A stretch of DNA of 64,000 bases from Bipolaris cookei (taxonomy: Eukaryota; Ascomycota; Dothideomycetes; Pleosporales; Pleosporaceae), in assembly GCA_002286855.1 (NCBI GenBank), contig NRSV01000067.1:87078-151077 (forward strand), in the 5' to 3' direction. The notes beneath the pieces were generated by a model that saw nothing but the letters and a program-made list of their open reading frames with translations, was not told the origin of the DNA and did not search any database. Numbering within the stretch: the first letter of the stretch is position 1; each line of letters opens with the position of its first letter. A program made the position numbers and the translations under genes. Shown piece after piece: positions 34,931 to 46,100 of the stretch.

Positions 34931-35894
34931 TCTAGCCAGCCAAAACGATATCATACTAAGAAAACAGACTGAACAATTTTCAAGGGGAAGCTAGATAAGG
35001 AGATCAAAGCTCTAGATCTAGAGGAGCGACTATCAACACTACCTCCTTGCTCGAACTACACCTCAAGGAAGCTCATCCTAGGACAAAATATTCCTCTAGA
35101 AACCAATCTAGACAAACTAGGAGAGGACCTCACGAAGGCTATACAGAACGCACTAGAAAAGTCAACTCCGTTAGTCAACCAAAAGCCAAAGCCAAAGCCT
35201 TGGTGGACCAGCGAGCTAGATAGCCATAAAAGAGACCTAAGAAAGGCCTATAGAAAGTACAGGAAATAGGCAAAAAAGGAAAACAATAGCTCCCTCTACC
35301 AGTGAAAAAGAGAGTATCTCTGCATGAAAAACCGATATCTAAGAGCTGTTCGACGGGCTAAACAAGATCACTGGGAGGCCTCCCTCCGAAAAAACTCACC
35401 TAAGGAGATATTTAAAGCTCTAGCATATACGAAAGACAATATTAGTACTAGAATACTTGTGATTAAAAGCAAGAAATTTTTTACTGAAAAATGTAAAGCT
35501 TTTAGAGAGGATCTTTTTTTTGCTGCTTAATACAGCTAGCCCCTCTTTCTATACCTATGGGGGAGACAGCAGGTGGATCTGGCCTGCTCTAACAAAAGAC
35601 AAACTCTACTATGCCTGCTGTAAGGTAAAGGCCACCTCAGCAGGGTATGATCTAATCAGCCAAGAAGTTATTTAAAAGGCCTACTCGACTCAGTCAGAGA
35701 CTCCATTTAAGATATACTCTACCTTCTTTAATCTAGACTACCACCCAAGGTGCTGGAGAAAAGCAAAAGGAGTTATCTTAAAAAAGCCAAACAAACCTGA
35801 CTACACGATACCAAAGGCCTACAGAGTAATATCACCTCTAAACTGCCTAGGCAAAGTACTAGAAAGGCTAGTAGCTAAGAGACTAGGCGCACTA

Positions 35895-37730
35895 ACGTGT
35901 TTCACCAGTGATTCGGCCACCCCAGTGATTCGGCCACCTCTCTAGACTACTACATCTGTGTAATAGTATTATGCAACGCCACCACAATTTATAGCATTAA
36001 GTAGAATAAGATATTATTATTTAGACGCGTCGCTATCCTCTATATCCTCTATATCCTCTAATTCTACTTGGCACGTACGGGAGTTATGTCCAATTTGGCT
36101 GCAACGCCCACAGCGCCGTTCACTGCGTACCCTCTTCGCAGGCGTTACACCATCATTACAGCTACCACCCTCTGCCTCGGCGATCTGATCAGCTATCTGA
36201 CCAACTGTCTGGGACCCCTCTGCCTGTACGTAGCGCCTCTTGCGAGTTTTTCGCTTCGTTGCTTCACTAATCGTAGCTTCAAGGCGATCAAGTTTCTCCT
36301 GCATCAACACCATATTATGAGCTATCTGCTGAGCTCCCTTACTCAACTGCTGCATCTGCTCCTTAAGAGAACTTATAGGAGACTCTTGCTGGATTTGCAT
36401 GCGGTTTCGAATAAGCGTAGCCTTCGCCTCCATTTCGCGCGCGTTGCGCGGCGTTTTCGGCTCCCAGGTAGGAGTCTCTTGCGCTGGTGGAGTCGGCGTA
36501 CGCAGCACGACGTTAAGCTGTGATAAAACAACGTGATAATCGTGTGGCGTAAGCCCAGCACCTCGAAACCCTCCGCGGATATTATCTGGTGTAATAGCCT
36601 TGTAATAGGCCTTTTTAAACGCTGGTAGGAAGGTTTCTTTACTGATATGGTGGATGCGATTGCGTGCCAAGGCCGAGATAGCATCACCATACGCGCGCTT
36701 CAACGGCGAGAAGCAGCCCACATCAAGAGGCTGTAAGAGGTGCGACGAGTGGGGAGGCATACAGAGAAGGATTACCTTCTTCTCTTCGCAGAGATCTCGG
36801 AAATCCACTGAGCAGTGGCTCTCGTGGCCATCAATAATGAGCAGCCTATGCGTCCCCACAGGCCGCGCATGGGAATCGAAGTGACGGAGCCAGTCAAGCG
36901 CTAGATCATAGTTCGTACAGCCGTTAAGACCAAATTGAATCACCCAGTCGCGTGGCAGTTCCTCCATGAACCAGGTAGAGATCAGAACCTTGCCTGCGAA
37001 GATGAGAAACGCTGGGATACGCGTGCCTGTTGCGCCAACGCCTTGTATCAGCGTAACCCACTCACGATTGCCTGGCTGGATCTTTTTTGTTAATCCTGGT
37101 TTGTCTGAGCCTGTGATAACTGACTGTGATAAAATCTTGCCCATAATGAAGCCAGTCTCATCAAAGTTGTAGATATCTTCGTCTACGATACCATACTTTG
37201 CCTTTGTATTCTGAACTAGGTCGAACCAGCCCTTAATAAGCGCTGGGTCTTCGCAGAGAGCTCGCTGGTGATCGTATGGACGGCTTCGGCGCGTACGCAG
37301 CTCAGGATTGCGCTGGACGAACCTATCAACCCAGTTCTTGCCAACCTTCTCTCCACCACGCTCTCGGAGGAGTCTATTAGCCATATCTCGCACGTTGTCT
37401 CTTCCACAGGGTAGTCCTCGCTCAGCCTCGACTGTTAAACGTTGAGTAATAGTCTGCTCTTCTAGTTTTGTTAGGCGCTTAGTTGGTGGTTCGTAATCGC
37501 GTTGTGAGCGTCGGCCAGCGCGTCGGCTTTGGATTGTTGTTCGTGGAATACTATAGGCAATTGCAGCGCGTCGTTCACTCTGAATTTGTTTAGAATCAAG
37601 ATTAGTAATAGCAAGAAATAGATCTCCTTCAGTATAGGCTTTTAACGCGTTGCGTGGTTGAGACATTACGCGTTATTGTTGTGGAGGTGGGGTATCGCGG
37701 GGAGGTGGCCGAATCACTGGTGAAACACGT
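35895..37730 (-). mobile_element. Fot1/pogo-like DNA transposon B, intact
   Basis: This 1836-bp element has perfect 27-bp terminal inverted repeats (start ACGTGTTTCACCAGTG) and TA duplications at 35893-35894 and 37731-37732. It sits inside LINE copy 1, so it inserted later. At the left end the inner part of the repeat, CAGTGATTCGGCCACC, is present twice in tandem, while the right end has it once. The transposase frame is open from end to end, so the element may be able to move. Confidence 0.94.
36017..37666 (-). CDS. Pogo/Fot1 family transposase, full length
   Basis: This 549-residue transposase has an uninterrupted frame. The N-terminus holds a helix-turn-helix DNA-binding region (EGDLFLAITNLDSKQIQ, IPRTTIQSRR) and a second CENP-B-like helical domain (GKNWVDRFVQRNPELRTRRS). 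The DDE core follows: YNFDETGFIMGK (first Asp, about 167), LLIIDGHESH (second Asp, about 280), PPHSSHLLQPLDVG and the third acidic region. A coiled-coil-like segment comes next (KEQMQQLSKGAQQ to LDRLEATI). It ends in a zinc knuckle CGRCSQIGHNSRTC and an acidic tail. Transposases of this family cut at the terminal repeats and insert at TA. Compared with copies A and C it has no frameshift or stop. Confidence 0.95.
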   Translation of the reverse strand: MSQPRNALKAYTEGDLFLAITNLDSKQIQSERRAAIAYSIPRTTIQSRRAGRRSQRDYEPPTKRLTKLEEQTITQRLTVEAERGLPCGRDNVRDMANRLLRERGGEKVGKNWVDRFVQRNPELRTRRSRPYDHQRALCEDPALIKGWFDLVQNTKAKYGIVDEDIYNFDETGFIMGKILSQSVITGSDKPGLTKKIQPGNREWVTLIQGVGATGTRIPAFLIFAGKVLISTWFMEELPRDWVIQFGLNGCTNYDLALDWLRHFDSHARPVGTHRLLIIDGHESHCSVDFRDLCEEKKVILLCMPPHSSHLLQPLDVGCFSPLKRAYGDAISALARNRIHHISKETFLPAFKKAYYKAITPDNIRGGFRGAGLTPHDYHVVLSQLNVVLRTPTPPAQETPTWEPKTPRNAREMEAKATLIRNRMQIQQESPISSLKEQMQQLSKGAQQIAHNMVLMQEKLDRLEATISEATKRKTRKRRYVQAEGSQTVGQIADQIAEAEGGSCNDGVTPAKRVRSERRCGRCSQIGHNSRTCQVELEDIEDIEDSDASK

Positions 37731-40130
37731 TAGCGGAAACAACAGATCTACTCCACCCCTCTCAACTAGGAGGAAGATTAAAGAAATCCGCTATCGACGC
37801 TGCACTTCTCTTCTATAACAGTATTCAGCAGTGGAAGAGAAGGTATAGAGTTACTACTACTATCTTTCTTGATATTAAAAGAGCCTTCGACCACGTCTCA
37901 AAAAACAAACTTCTCGAAGTTATGAGAGACCAAGGCCTACCCTGCTGTCTACTAACCTGTACAAAATCCTTTCTCGAAGATAAAGTACTAGAGATTTCCT
38001 TCAAGGGACAAACTGAGGAGCCAAAACAAATCTTGGTAGGAACGCCTCAAGGAAGCCCAGCCTCGCCTATCCTGTTTCTGATCTACTCAAAACCGCTGTT
38101 TGAGGCGATTCAGACTAGTACGAATATCTACTCCTCCTCCTATACAGACGACCTACAGATCTCTGTATCGACTACGTCAGTGAGGAAAAACACCAAGCTA
38201 CTAGAAAGGGAGATCCAGAGTCTCTTTAGACTAGCAGAGGAGTCAGCTATACAATTCGATAGCTCAAAGACTGAACTAGTTAACTGGACAAGATCTAGAA
38301 AAGATCAAAGCAGAGTACTTTGCCTACTCAGGAAATACCACAGTTTAAGGAGCTAGTTGGATGGCTAAGAATTTACTTCGACAGCAGCCTCAGGTTCAAG
38401 CACCACAGCTATATCAGAAACCAACAAGCTAGTGTACCCTTTTACCGTCTTAACAGGCTAGCAAATTCAAACAAAGGCCTCTCGCCTAAAGCAGTACAAT
38501 AGCTATATCTAGTCTGCGTCACTAGCATAGCCGATTATGGATGCCAAATCTTCTGGAAAGAGTAGACAACAACCCTTAATCAGAGGCAGAAGCTCCAAAA
38601 CCAAGCCTGCAGAAAAATCCTAGGATCCTTTAGAACCTCGCAGACTATACCTAGCGAGGTAGAAGCAGCTCTGTACCCTCCTAGAATTAGACTAAACAAC
38701 ACCCTGCGCCAATACGCCTTTAGAGCAAGGAAACTAGGTCCCAGCCACCCACTTAATATTGCTATCTCTAGCAATCAGGGGAGGCAGCTTGAGCATATTA
38801 CTAAATCTACCTCAACAGCCCTATCTACTGATAGTGAGGAGATTAAACAATACGCCTTTATGCCATGGAGCTCAGAAATACTCTGCAAGACGCGTATATC
38901 TAAGAAGTCAAAAGAAGCTGAAGCAAAAGAACATAAAGAACTACTAGAAGATAAGTACCTGCGATCTATCTACTCAGACGCCTCAGCCACAAGCAAAGGC
39001 AAGAGTATAGGAGTAGGAGTAGCTTTCTACAAAGGAGTTAGCCGAATAGCTCAGGAAAAAGTCAATATAGGATATAACCAACTAATCTACAACGGAAAGT
39101 TAGAAGGTATTAGCCTAGGCCTAGAGAAAGCTATTGATCCAGTAGAAGGCTTTCTAGAAGTTCGAGTATATGCAGATAATCAGGCTGCAATACTTAGACT
39201 AAAGACTGCCTCGGACAACGCTGGACAAGAGTGGCAACTTAGATGTATAAGAGCAGCGGAGAAACTCCGAGAGAAAGGCCTAATACCCGCGATCTACTGG
39301 GTACCTGGCCACCAGGACGTTATAGGGAACGAAAAAGCAGATACCCTACCAAAAGAGGCGACAAAGCTAGGTCCTAGATCTAGTAGGACTAGCCTCGCTA
39401 TTACAGGCATGCAAATAAAGCAGCTAGGCGAGCGAGAGTGGCTTAGCTATCTAGAACAGTATAGAAGGAAAGCTATCGTTGTAAACTCAGGTACTTACGC
39501 TGCCAAGTATAAGTGGAAGATTAGAAAACAAATTACTACTCCCCCTACCACTAGTAGAGAAGTCTCTAGCGCCTTCTTTCAGCTTAAGCTAGGCCACTGC
39601 TACTTAAGAAGCTTTCTGTTCAAATGAGGAAAAGTCGATTCTAAAGCTTACTCCTGCAACTATAGAGCGACTCAAGACCCCGCACATGTCCTCCTTAGCT
39701 GTACGCTATACAAGGAGGCTAGGACTAAGATGCAAGAGGCTAGCAGAGGCCCCCTATCGCTAGCATTCCTACTAGACACTAAAATAGGCATACAGGCTAC
39801 TACTGTCTTTACTGAGGAAACTAGGGCTGCAACGCAGGCCTGGTACAAAGGATATCTTGAGAACTAGGGCAGCACCTATACTAGGTGCCCTCGCCGTAAA
39901 CATCCCCTAATCCCCCCTCTCTCTCACCCGCAAGAACCCCTACTACCTCTCTCTAAACTAGGCTACGAGCCTCACCTCTATTTAGATAACCCTCTCCCCC
40001 ACCTACACCAAATTGACAGCACCACGTAGATACTTGTAAGCCTCACCAGGTTGCATGTCTTATATAGCCTTGCGGCTGAGACAGGACGTTAAATTAGAAT
40101 AATAATAATAATAACAATAATAATAATAAT

Positions 40131-40144
40131 ACTAAGCGTACGCG
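40131..40144. repeat. LINE copy 1 target-site duplication, right
   Basis: ACTAAGCGTACGCG directly follows the AAT-rich LINE tail and pairs with 34917-34930. Confidence 0.7.
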
Positions 40145-41795
40145 ACAAAGTGTATTGTGTGCACACGTGCAGCACTGGCCACCGCATGGCACCATATTCT
40201 CGCCCAGGCTCTAGCACTTTCTTCTACCAACCTAGACTGGACTCGCACATTCTCAGCATCTTTTAATATTTTTTGCCGAAGTTGATACTTGCACCTAGAT
40301 ATTAGTCCAATTCTTGCAAATGTATGGAGTCCCAAGTGAAATTGGTCTGAAATTACTTTTATGGAATACTTCTATCTGTGAAATCTCTTATTGAATAACA
40401 CGCTGATAAATCGAACCACGGATCCGCTATTTTTAAGACACATTGAGGACTAGGTATATACGTTATAACGTGCTTTACCGCAGGGGTCACGTCATCAGGA
40501 GGTTGCGGCTGCGGTTGCTGACTGTGCTCGTAACTATGTTTTGCTTGTAGTCCACAGCTAAAGCTTACGGGGGCATCGAATGTGAAAGGTAAGCGGATAA
40601 TTGTGAAAAGACAGCGAGTTGGGTCGGCGTGTGTTGGGCATCAATTGATACCATGTGAGACGGGAAGATGGGGTCTGAGTGGTTGGTGAATGGAGTTGGG
40701 GAGATATGGGATTTGTTGGAGTATGAGACCGATTCAGGATGTTCGGGCTGCTAGAGGCTCACACGGATACTCGGCCATTGCTTTTGTGGCGGTTTGATAG
40801 ATACACCGCCATAGCTTCAAGTACGCTATTCTCTCCTACTACACACGATCATACGTCCATATATCACTCGAGACGTGCCTCAGCTTAAGCACATTGTTCA
40901 AAGCCGGACCGAGATTGTTGAAGAAAAGGCAGGTGGTTATGATAGTATGTAATGGAAGCGAAACTAAGGTGAACGGCGCCTTCAGCCAAGGGCCCTAAGG
41001 TTGCACATAGGATTGCATATTTTCTCAGTAGTCGACGGGGGTTTGGCCTGAACAAGACCGACGGAGCGAGGAAAACTAGTGCATGGCGATCAAGATGCAC
41101 AGGCGCCGCCCGACGTTGCGCAATGGAAGGATTTGCAACTGGGCGGCAGGAGGCTGCAGACGCTTGGGAAGATAATGCATTTTACGGTTTGGAAGAAGGA
41201 GATATTCCGGCACCTAGCCACCGCATAACTTTTCACCTCAATCACGTGTTCCTCGTGTTCCTGACGGGACAACGGGCGTGGAAGCCCAAAGAGGCAGGAC
41301 GAAACGCGAGCTATACCCAATTCGGTAATATATACTGGCCCGGGCGGGTTTCACCCGAACGCTCCCTACACCTGTACCATTGGCCCAATTTTGTTCCGAG
41401 GGCTCTCTGCGGGGCCTAATCCTTCCGTACCTATCACAACCCACATGGCTGTCGAACCCTTCCTAAGCCACCATTCACAGACGCCACTAGCCTGACCAAA
41501 CTTGAAACGCCATTTATTTTCCCTCCCCTCCAAACTAGATTGCTCTTAGCATGCATATTCTCAATGGTCATGTCGGTGTTTCCACCAGTCACGAAACAGC
41601 CCATTGCACACACCCTCTCATTCCACATTGTGAGCTAGGGGCCCGCTTTTCTAGAACCCGGCAAAGTCCTTGAATACAAACTAAAAATATAATATATATC
41701 TTATGCTTGGATGCTGCTATTGTAGTCGTTGCTCGTCCACCGCCTCTCTTCACATCCTCATTCTTTTTTCTTCTTGTCCCACGTCGGCTGTCAAG
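40145..41795. other. Long intergenic region upstream of the GH43 gene
   Basis: About 1.65 kb without a supportable gene. Open frames here are short and show no family motif. A TATA-like ATATAATATATATC stretch lies at about 41686-41700, roughly 100 bp before the GH43 start codon, and pyrimidine-rich tracts follow it. Confidence 0.5.
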
Positions 41796-42809
41796 ATGCG
41801 TTACTCACTTGTTGCTTCGCTGCTTTCTGCCGTGGCCGCAGTCTATGGCTATGCTAACCCCATGGAATGCACAGGAATCTGCAACAACGCCCATGATCCC
41901 GCCCTGATTCGTCGTGCCGATGGTACCTATTACCGTTTCTCGACTGGTGGCAAGATCGCCATTCACACCGCGCCTAAAATCACTGGTCCCTGGACCTACA
42001 AGGGTGCTGCCATTCCTGCGGGTTCGAAGATCAACTTGCCCGGCAAGGACGACCTATGGGTATGCTCGATCCCGAAACGCCATCATCTCTCACCCAGCTA
42101 ACACGGCTTACAGGCTCCTGACGTGACCCTGGTCGGCGACACATACTATCTCTATTATAGCGTGTCCTCGTTCGGCAGCCAAAACTCCGCCATCGGCGTA
42201 GCAACCAGCAAAGACCTCAACACATGGACCGACCTCGGTTCAACCGGCATCCAGTCCAGCAGCGGCAAAAACTACAACGCCATCGACGGCGCCCTCTACT
42301 GGGATGGCTCTAAATTCGTCATGTCCTTTGGATCCTTCTGGCAGAACCTCTTCAGCATCGGCATGACCAACCCACCGCTCAAGACCAGCTCTTCAGCCGT
42401 GACGAACATTGCTTTCAAGCCCGAGGGAACTCACGCCCAGGAAGCCCCCTTTATCGCTCTCAATGGTAAATACCACTACCTATTCTTCTCTGTCGGCAAG
42501 TGCTGCGGCTTCGATACCAACAGGCCTGCTCGGGGCGAGGAGTACAAAATCCAAGTCTGCAGGTCCACCAGCGCTACTGGCGGCTTTGTCGATAAGAACG
42601 GTGTTGACTGCACTCGCGGTGGCGGTACTACTGTTCTAGAATCTCACGGCTGGGTCTACGGTCCTGGTGGTCAGGGTGTGTACTACGATCCCCAGATGGG
42701 TCCTGTGCTTTACTACCACTATGTCGATACCCGTATTGGATACGCCGATGGTCAGAAGAAGTTTGGTATCAACAAGATTAACTTTTCGAGCGGTTGGCCT
42801 GTGGTGTAA
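41796..42809 (+). CDS. Secreted GH43 arabinanase-like glycosidase
   Basis: Exons 41796-42059 and 42114-42809 (54-bp intron, CAGCTAAC branch) encode 319 residues. A signal peptide (MRYSLVASLLSAVAAVYGYA) directs secretion. The family 43 five-bladed propeller follows: AHDPALIRRADGTYYRFSTG with the base Asp, APDVTLVGDTYYLYYSVS, AIGVATSKDLNTWTDLG, YNAIDGALYWDG with the second Asp, the catalytic Glu in HAQEAPFI, and HGWVYGPGGQGVYYD near the end. GH43 endo-1,5-alpha-arabinanases cut the arabinan side chains of pectin; length and blade motifs match that subfamily better than xylosidases. All three carboxylates appear present. The start gives a perfect signal peptide. Confidence 0.9.
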
Positions 42810-43175
42810 ATGCTTGGCCTGCTGCGCGGAGATTTACATACACTTGCTGACATTTTATTTTTTTTTCGCTTCGGCACTTCTTGTTTATATTTTATTTGTA
42901 TATAGAAGCATATCATGTACCTTTCCATGGGAAGTGGTACGTATATGAAGTATCATTGTTTACGTCTCACTCGCTATCTTTGCACCTTTGAAATCAAATT
43001 TCACTTGGGAATCACTGAACTTAAACACACATCGATATAGTTAAAATCTCTGACATTGATATGAAAAAAGAGACTAAGGTGCTACAGCAAACAACGCCCC
43101 CACCAACCCCCGAAACTAGGAAAAAAAAACTATTTCATACAGACATTACATAATCATACAATCAGCCATAAAACT
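42810..43175. other. Intergenic between convergent GH43 and HR-PKS genes
   Basis: About 370 bp of AT-rich 3' flanks; nothing else is seen. Confidence 0.5.
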
Positions 43176-46100
43176 TTAAGCAGCGACAACCAGCGACGAT
43201 CTAAGATGCGAGCTCTTAGCTGCAATCGACAGCGCCATAGCGCTCAAACTAGGTGCCTGCATGATATCAAAGATGGACACTTCTGCACCAGCCTTGGTCG
43301 CCAGTGTATTCCTCAGCTCCACCGCCGTCAGCGAGTCGACTCCGAAATCCGCCATGGGTTTATGCGGGAACACTTCTGCCTCTGGAATCATAAAGATATC
43401 CATGATCTTGGCCGTGATCTCACCTGCGACCGCGGTAGCAGCCTCCTCGAGCGACGTGGCGCTCGAAATGCGACCGGCCAGCGTATCAGCCATGCCTGCA
43501 TTTGTGCTCTCATCGCCTGACGAACGGAACTTGGCAGGCCAGAAGCGGAGGTCGCGGGAGGCGGGACCTTCATCCCAGAGGGCACTGGTGGGCGCTGTGT
43601 TGATTCCGAAGACGAGCTGGGTTGCGAAGGGCGAGGTGATGGCGCAGGCGAGGGACTTGAGGACGTCGCCTTCGGAGAGGACCATGTGACCGAGCTTCTT
43701 GAGATAGTTGTGCGTGTCATCGTGCTCAGCGACGTATCCGACGTTCTTGACTGCTCCGATGTCGATGGAGACGCAAGGGAGGCCGCGGCTGGTGCGGTGC
43801 GCTGCCAGTGCGTCTTGGAATGCGCCGCCGGCGCCGTAGTTGCACTGAGATGCAATACCAATGATACCGGCGATGGATGAGAGGATAACGAAGAAGTCAA
43901 GCGGAGCGGATTCAAACGCCGTGTGTAGGTTCCAGGTACCCTGTACCTTGGGACGCAGACCGGTTGTGTAGTCAGCAAGAGACATTTGCTCGAGAATCGA
44001 GTCACGGAGCACCATGGCACCCTGGATCACACCGCGGACGAGAGGCAGGTCCTTGCAGGATTCAACCGCGCGCTTGACATCGTCCTCGTTGGCAATGTCG
44101 CAGGCAACGGCCCTGACTTGGCATCCGAGGTTGCTCAGGTCGTTGAGTAGAGGAGCGGCCTTGTCAGCGGCGTTGGCACTTCGAGAGAGGACAATCAGGT
44201 TCTTGGCCCCGTGTTCAGCGAGCCAAACACAGATACTCTGGCCGATACCTCCGAAGCCACCGACGACAACATAGGATGCGTCTGCGTGCAACTTGACAAT
44301 GGGCATCTGGCGAACAACCTGTTTGAATATTAGCAAATGGACCCGAACTTTCAGGTGGGGAAATGGGGGTATACATACCGGTACTGTACTCTCTGGCTTG
44401 ACTGAAAGAACGACTGTTCCTAGCGATTTGCTCGACTGGGCACTGCGGAAAGCCTGAACAGCGTTGGAGATGTCGTGCACCGAAATCGGTACACCACGAA
44501 TCTTCCTCGCCTTCATGAGGTCAAGGGTAGAAGTCAAAGCGCGGTGCACCTGGCGTCCCTTGTGCTTAGCCAGCATGGTGACGTCGATCGCGGAAAAGGT
44601 GATGGCGCGAGCGAAAGCGCCCATGTCCAGGCGGCTGTTCTGCTCGAGATCCCTCTTTCCGAGCTCGAAGAAGTGGCCGAGAGGAGCAACGCATTCAAGA
44701 GTCTTGTGCAGCAGAGATCCTTCGAGGGTGTTGAGGACGACGTCGACGCCACGGCCATTGGTCTTGGTCTGGATGGTTGTGGCAAAGGCAGAGTCAGTGC
44801 TTGGGAAGATGTGGTCTCCTTTGAGGCCAATGACACGCCTGAGGAAACTGTTGTGCTCGGGGTCGCTGACTGTAGCAAAGATCTCTGCGCCGACGTACTT
44901 GGCGAGCGAAACGGCGGCTTGACCGATGGCAGAACCGGCGTCGTGGATGAGAATGCTGTCTCCCTTCTGGATGTGAGCTACATCCATGAGCGAGATCCAG
45001 GCAGTTGCATATGCAACGGGAATGGCAGCAGCAAGCTCAAAGCCCATAGCAGCTGGGAGTTGTACTGCGCTGGTCCAAGGGACACGAATTCTGTTACCAG
45101 ATTCGCCGTCTACAACGACTGCGACACGATCGCCGACTTTGTAGCCCTCAGATGCGGCATTAGCACCGACTTGAGTCACTGTACCAGCACACTCGAAGCC
45201 CAATGTTCGGTCTTGAATAGTGTTTGTTGCAGCACCAATGTCGCGGGGCGTGATACCAAAAGCTTGAGGAGAAACCTCAATCTCATCGGCCGCAATCTCA
45301 ATGCCTGACTTGTCAGCGCTGGGAGCAAACACAAGGCTTTCAAGATGTCCAGGGTTCTCGATAGTAAGGTGGACCGAGGTGTCGACAAACTTCTGCAACA
45401 CAGTGGTGTTTGCCTCGTTGGTGTCAGGGAACCAGACATCGTTGCGGCCATGGTCCTTGAAGTAGCGCAGAATGTTGATGCCATCGCGATCAGCGAACTC
45501 AAAATCCCGGGGTTTGTTCTCGGCGGGGTTGGCAAAGAGGCTGGCGTAAACGCTGCTGACGGCTGAGACGGTAGAAGCGGACCAGACCTCTGCCTTTGAG
45601 TCGAGGTCGAGAGTGGCGAGGAGCTTACCGACGTACTCGAGGCGGAGGATACGAAGGAAACCTGAAGCCAAGCTTGAGAATGGGTCGGCGCTTTCCACTG
45701 TTCCACCCTGAGTGACCCAGAGCAGACCCTTGGACTTGATGCAGGCATTCTTGACCGCCTCGAACTGCGCATCTCCGGGGTTGACGAGAAGCTTACTTGA
45801 GACCTCAGGGAGGAAGACAACAATCTTTCCTTCGCAGTCAAGGTTGTCGTATGCCTGAACAGTGGGCTGAGAGTTGGTGATGGCACCAACAGCGTCAGTC
45901 AGGCTCTTCAGCCATTCTTGAGGTGGGCTCAGCGTGGGGATCGCGATGACAACCTCTTGGTGGTATGAGGGGGCCTCAGTCTCCGTCGAAGACATCAGAA
46001 CGCTGTAGGCGTAGGCCTCATTGCTTTCGCAATCACGGACCTCAGTATCCAGTCCAGTGAAGCCATTCCTCTTAAGCACGTCATTCCATGCCTCGGCGGT

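Larger units (their letters stand above)
34961..39867 (+). pseudogene. LINE reverse transcriptase / RNase H ORF2 remnant
   Basis: The coding part of LINE copy 1 is interrupted by transposon B between GAL and AETTDLL; removing the element and one TA restores the frame exactly across the junction. Domains: RT fingers and palm (YTDD catalytic pair instead of the common FADD), RNase H with its acidic residues, and a C-terminal CNYRATQDPAHVLLSC segment. Copy 2 at 61103-61817 shows the same C-terminus with an intact CPCNY, so the stop at 39624 and the altered Cys here are decay of copy 1. Confidence 0.88.
34931..40130 (+). mobile_element. Non-LTR retrotransposon (LINE) copy 1, 5'-truncated, split by transposon B
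   Basis: Without the nested element the insertion is about 3.36 kb. It lacks an endonuclease domain, so it is 5'-truncated. Reverse transcriptase is visible on both sides of the nested element: KPKPWWTSEL and KAYRVISPLNCLGK on the left; FLDIKRAFDHVSK, GTPQGSPASPILF and the catalytic YTDDLQ on the right. An RNase H domain follows (YSDASATSKG, YADNQAAI, WVPGHQDVIGNEKAD), then a CCHC-like tail. The 3' end is an (AAT)n-type tail (about 40098-40130), and a 14-bp target duplication flanks the element. Several TAG/TGA codons break the frame (for example about 34970, 35267, 35304, 38500, 39624). Confidence 0.9.

Noticed and set aside
40096..40130. Stand-alone AAT microsatellite
   Set aside because: It directly follows LINE 3' sequence, is followed by the target duplication and recurs in LINE copy 2, so it is the LINE tail.
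41796..42809. GH43 gene as part of the PKS cluster
   Set aside because: A secreted arabinanase has no role in known polyketide pathways, and it is convergent to the HR-PKS with its own promoter.
44475..45308. 277-residue plus-strand frame and similar long frames across the PKS genes
   Set aside because: They are antisense shadows of the PKS coding sequence, caused by its codon usage; they have no motifs or splice context.
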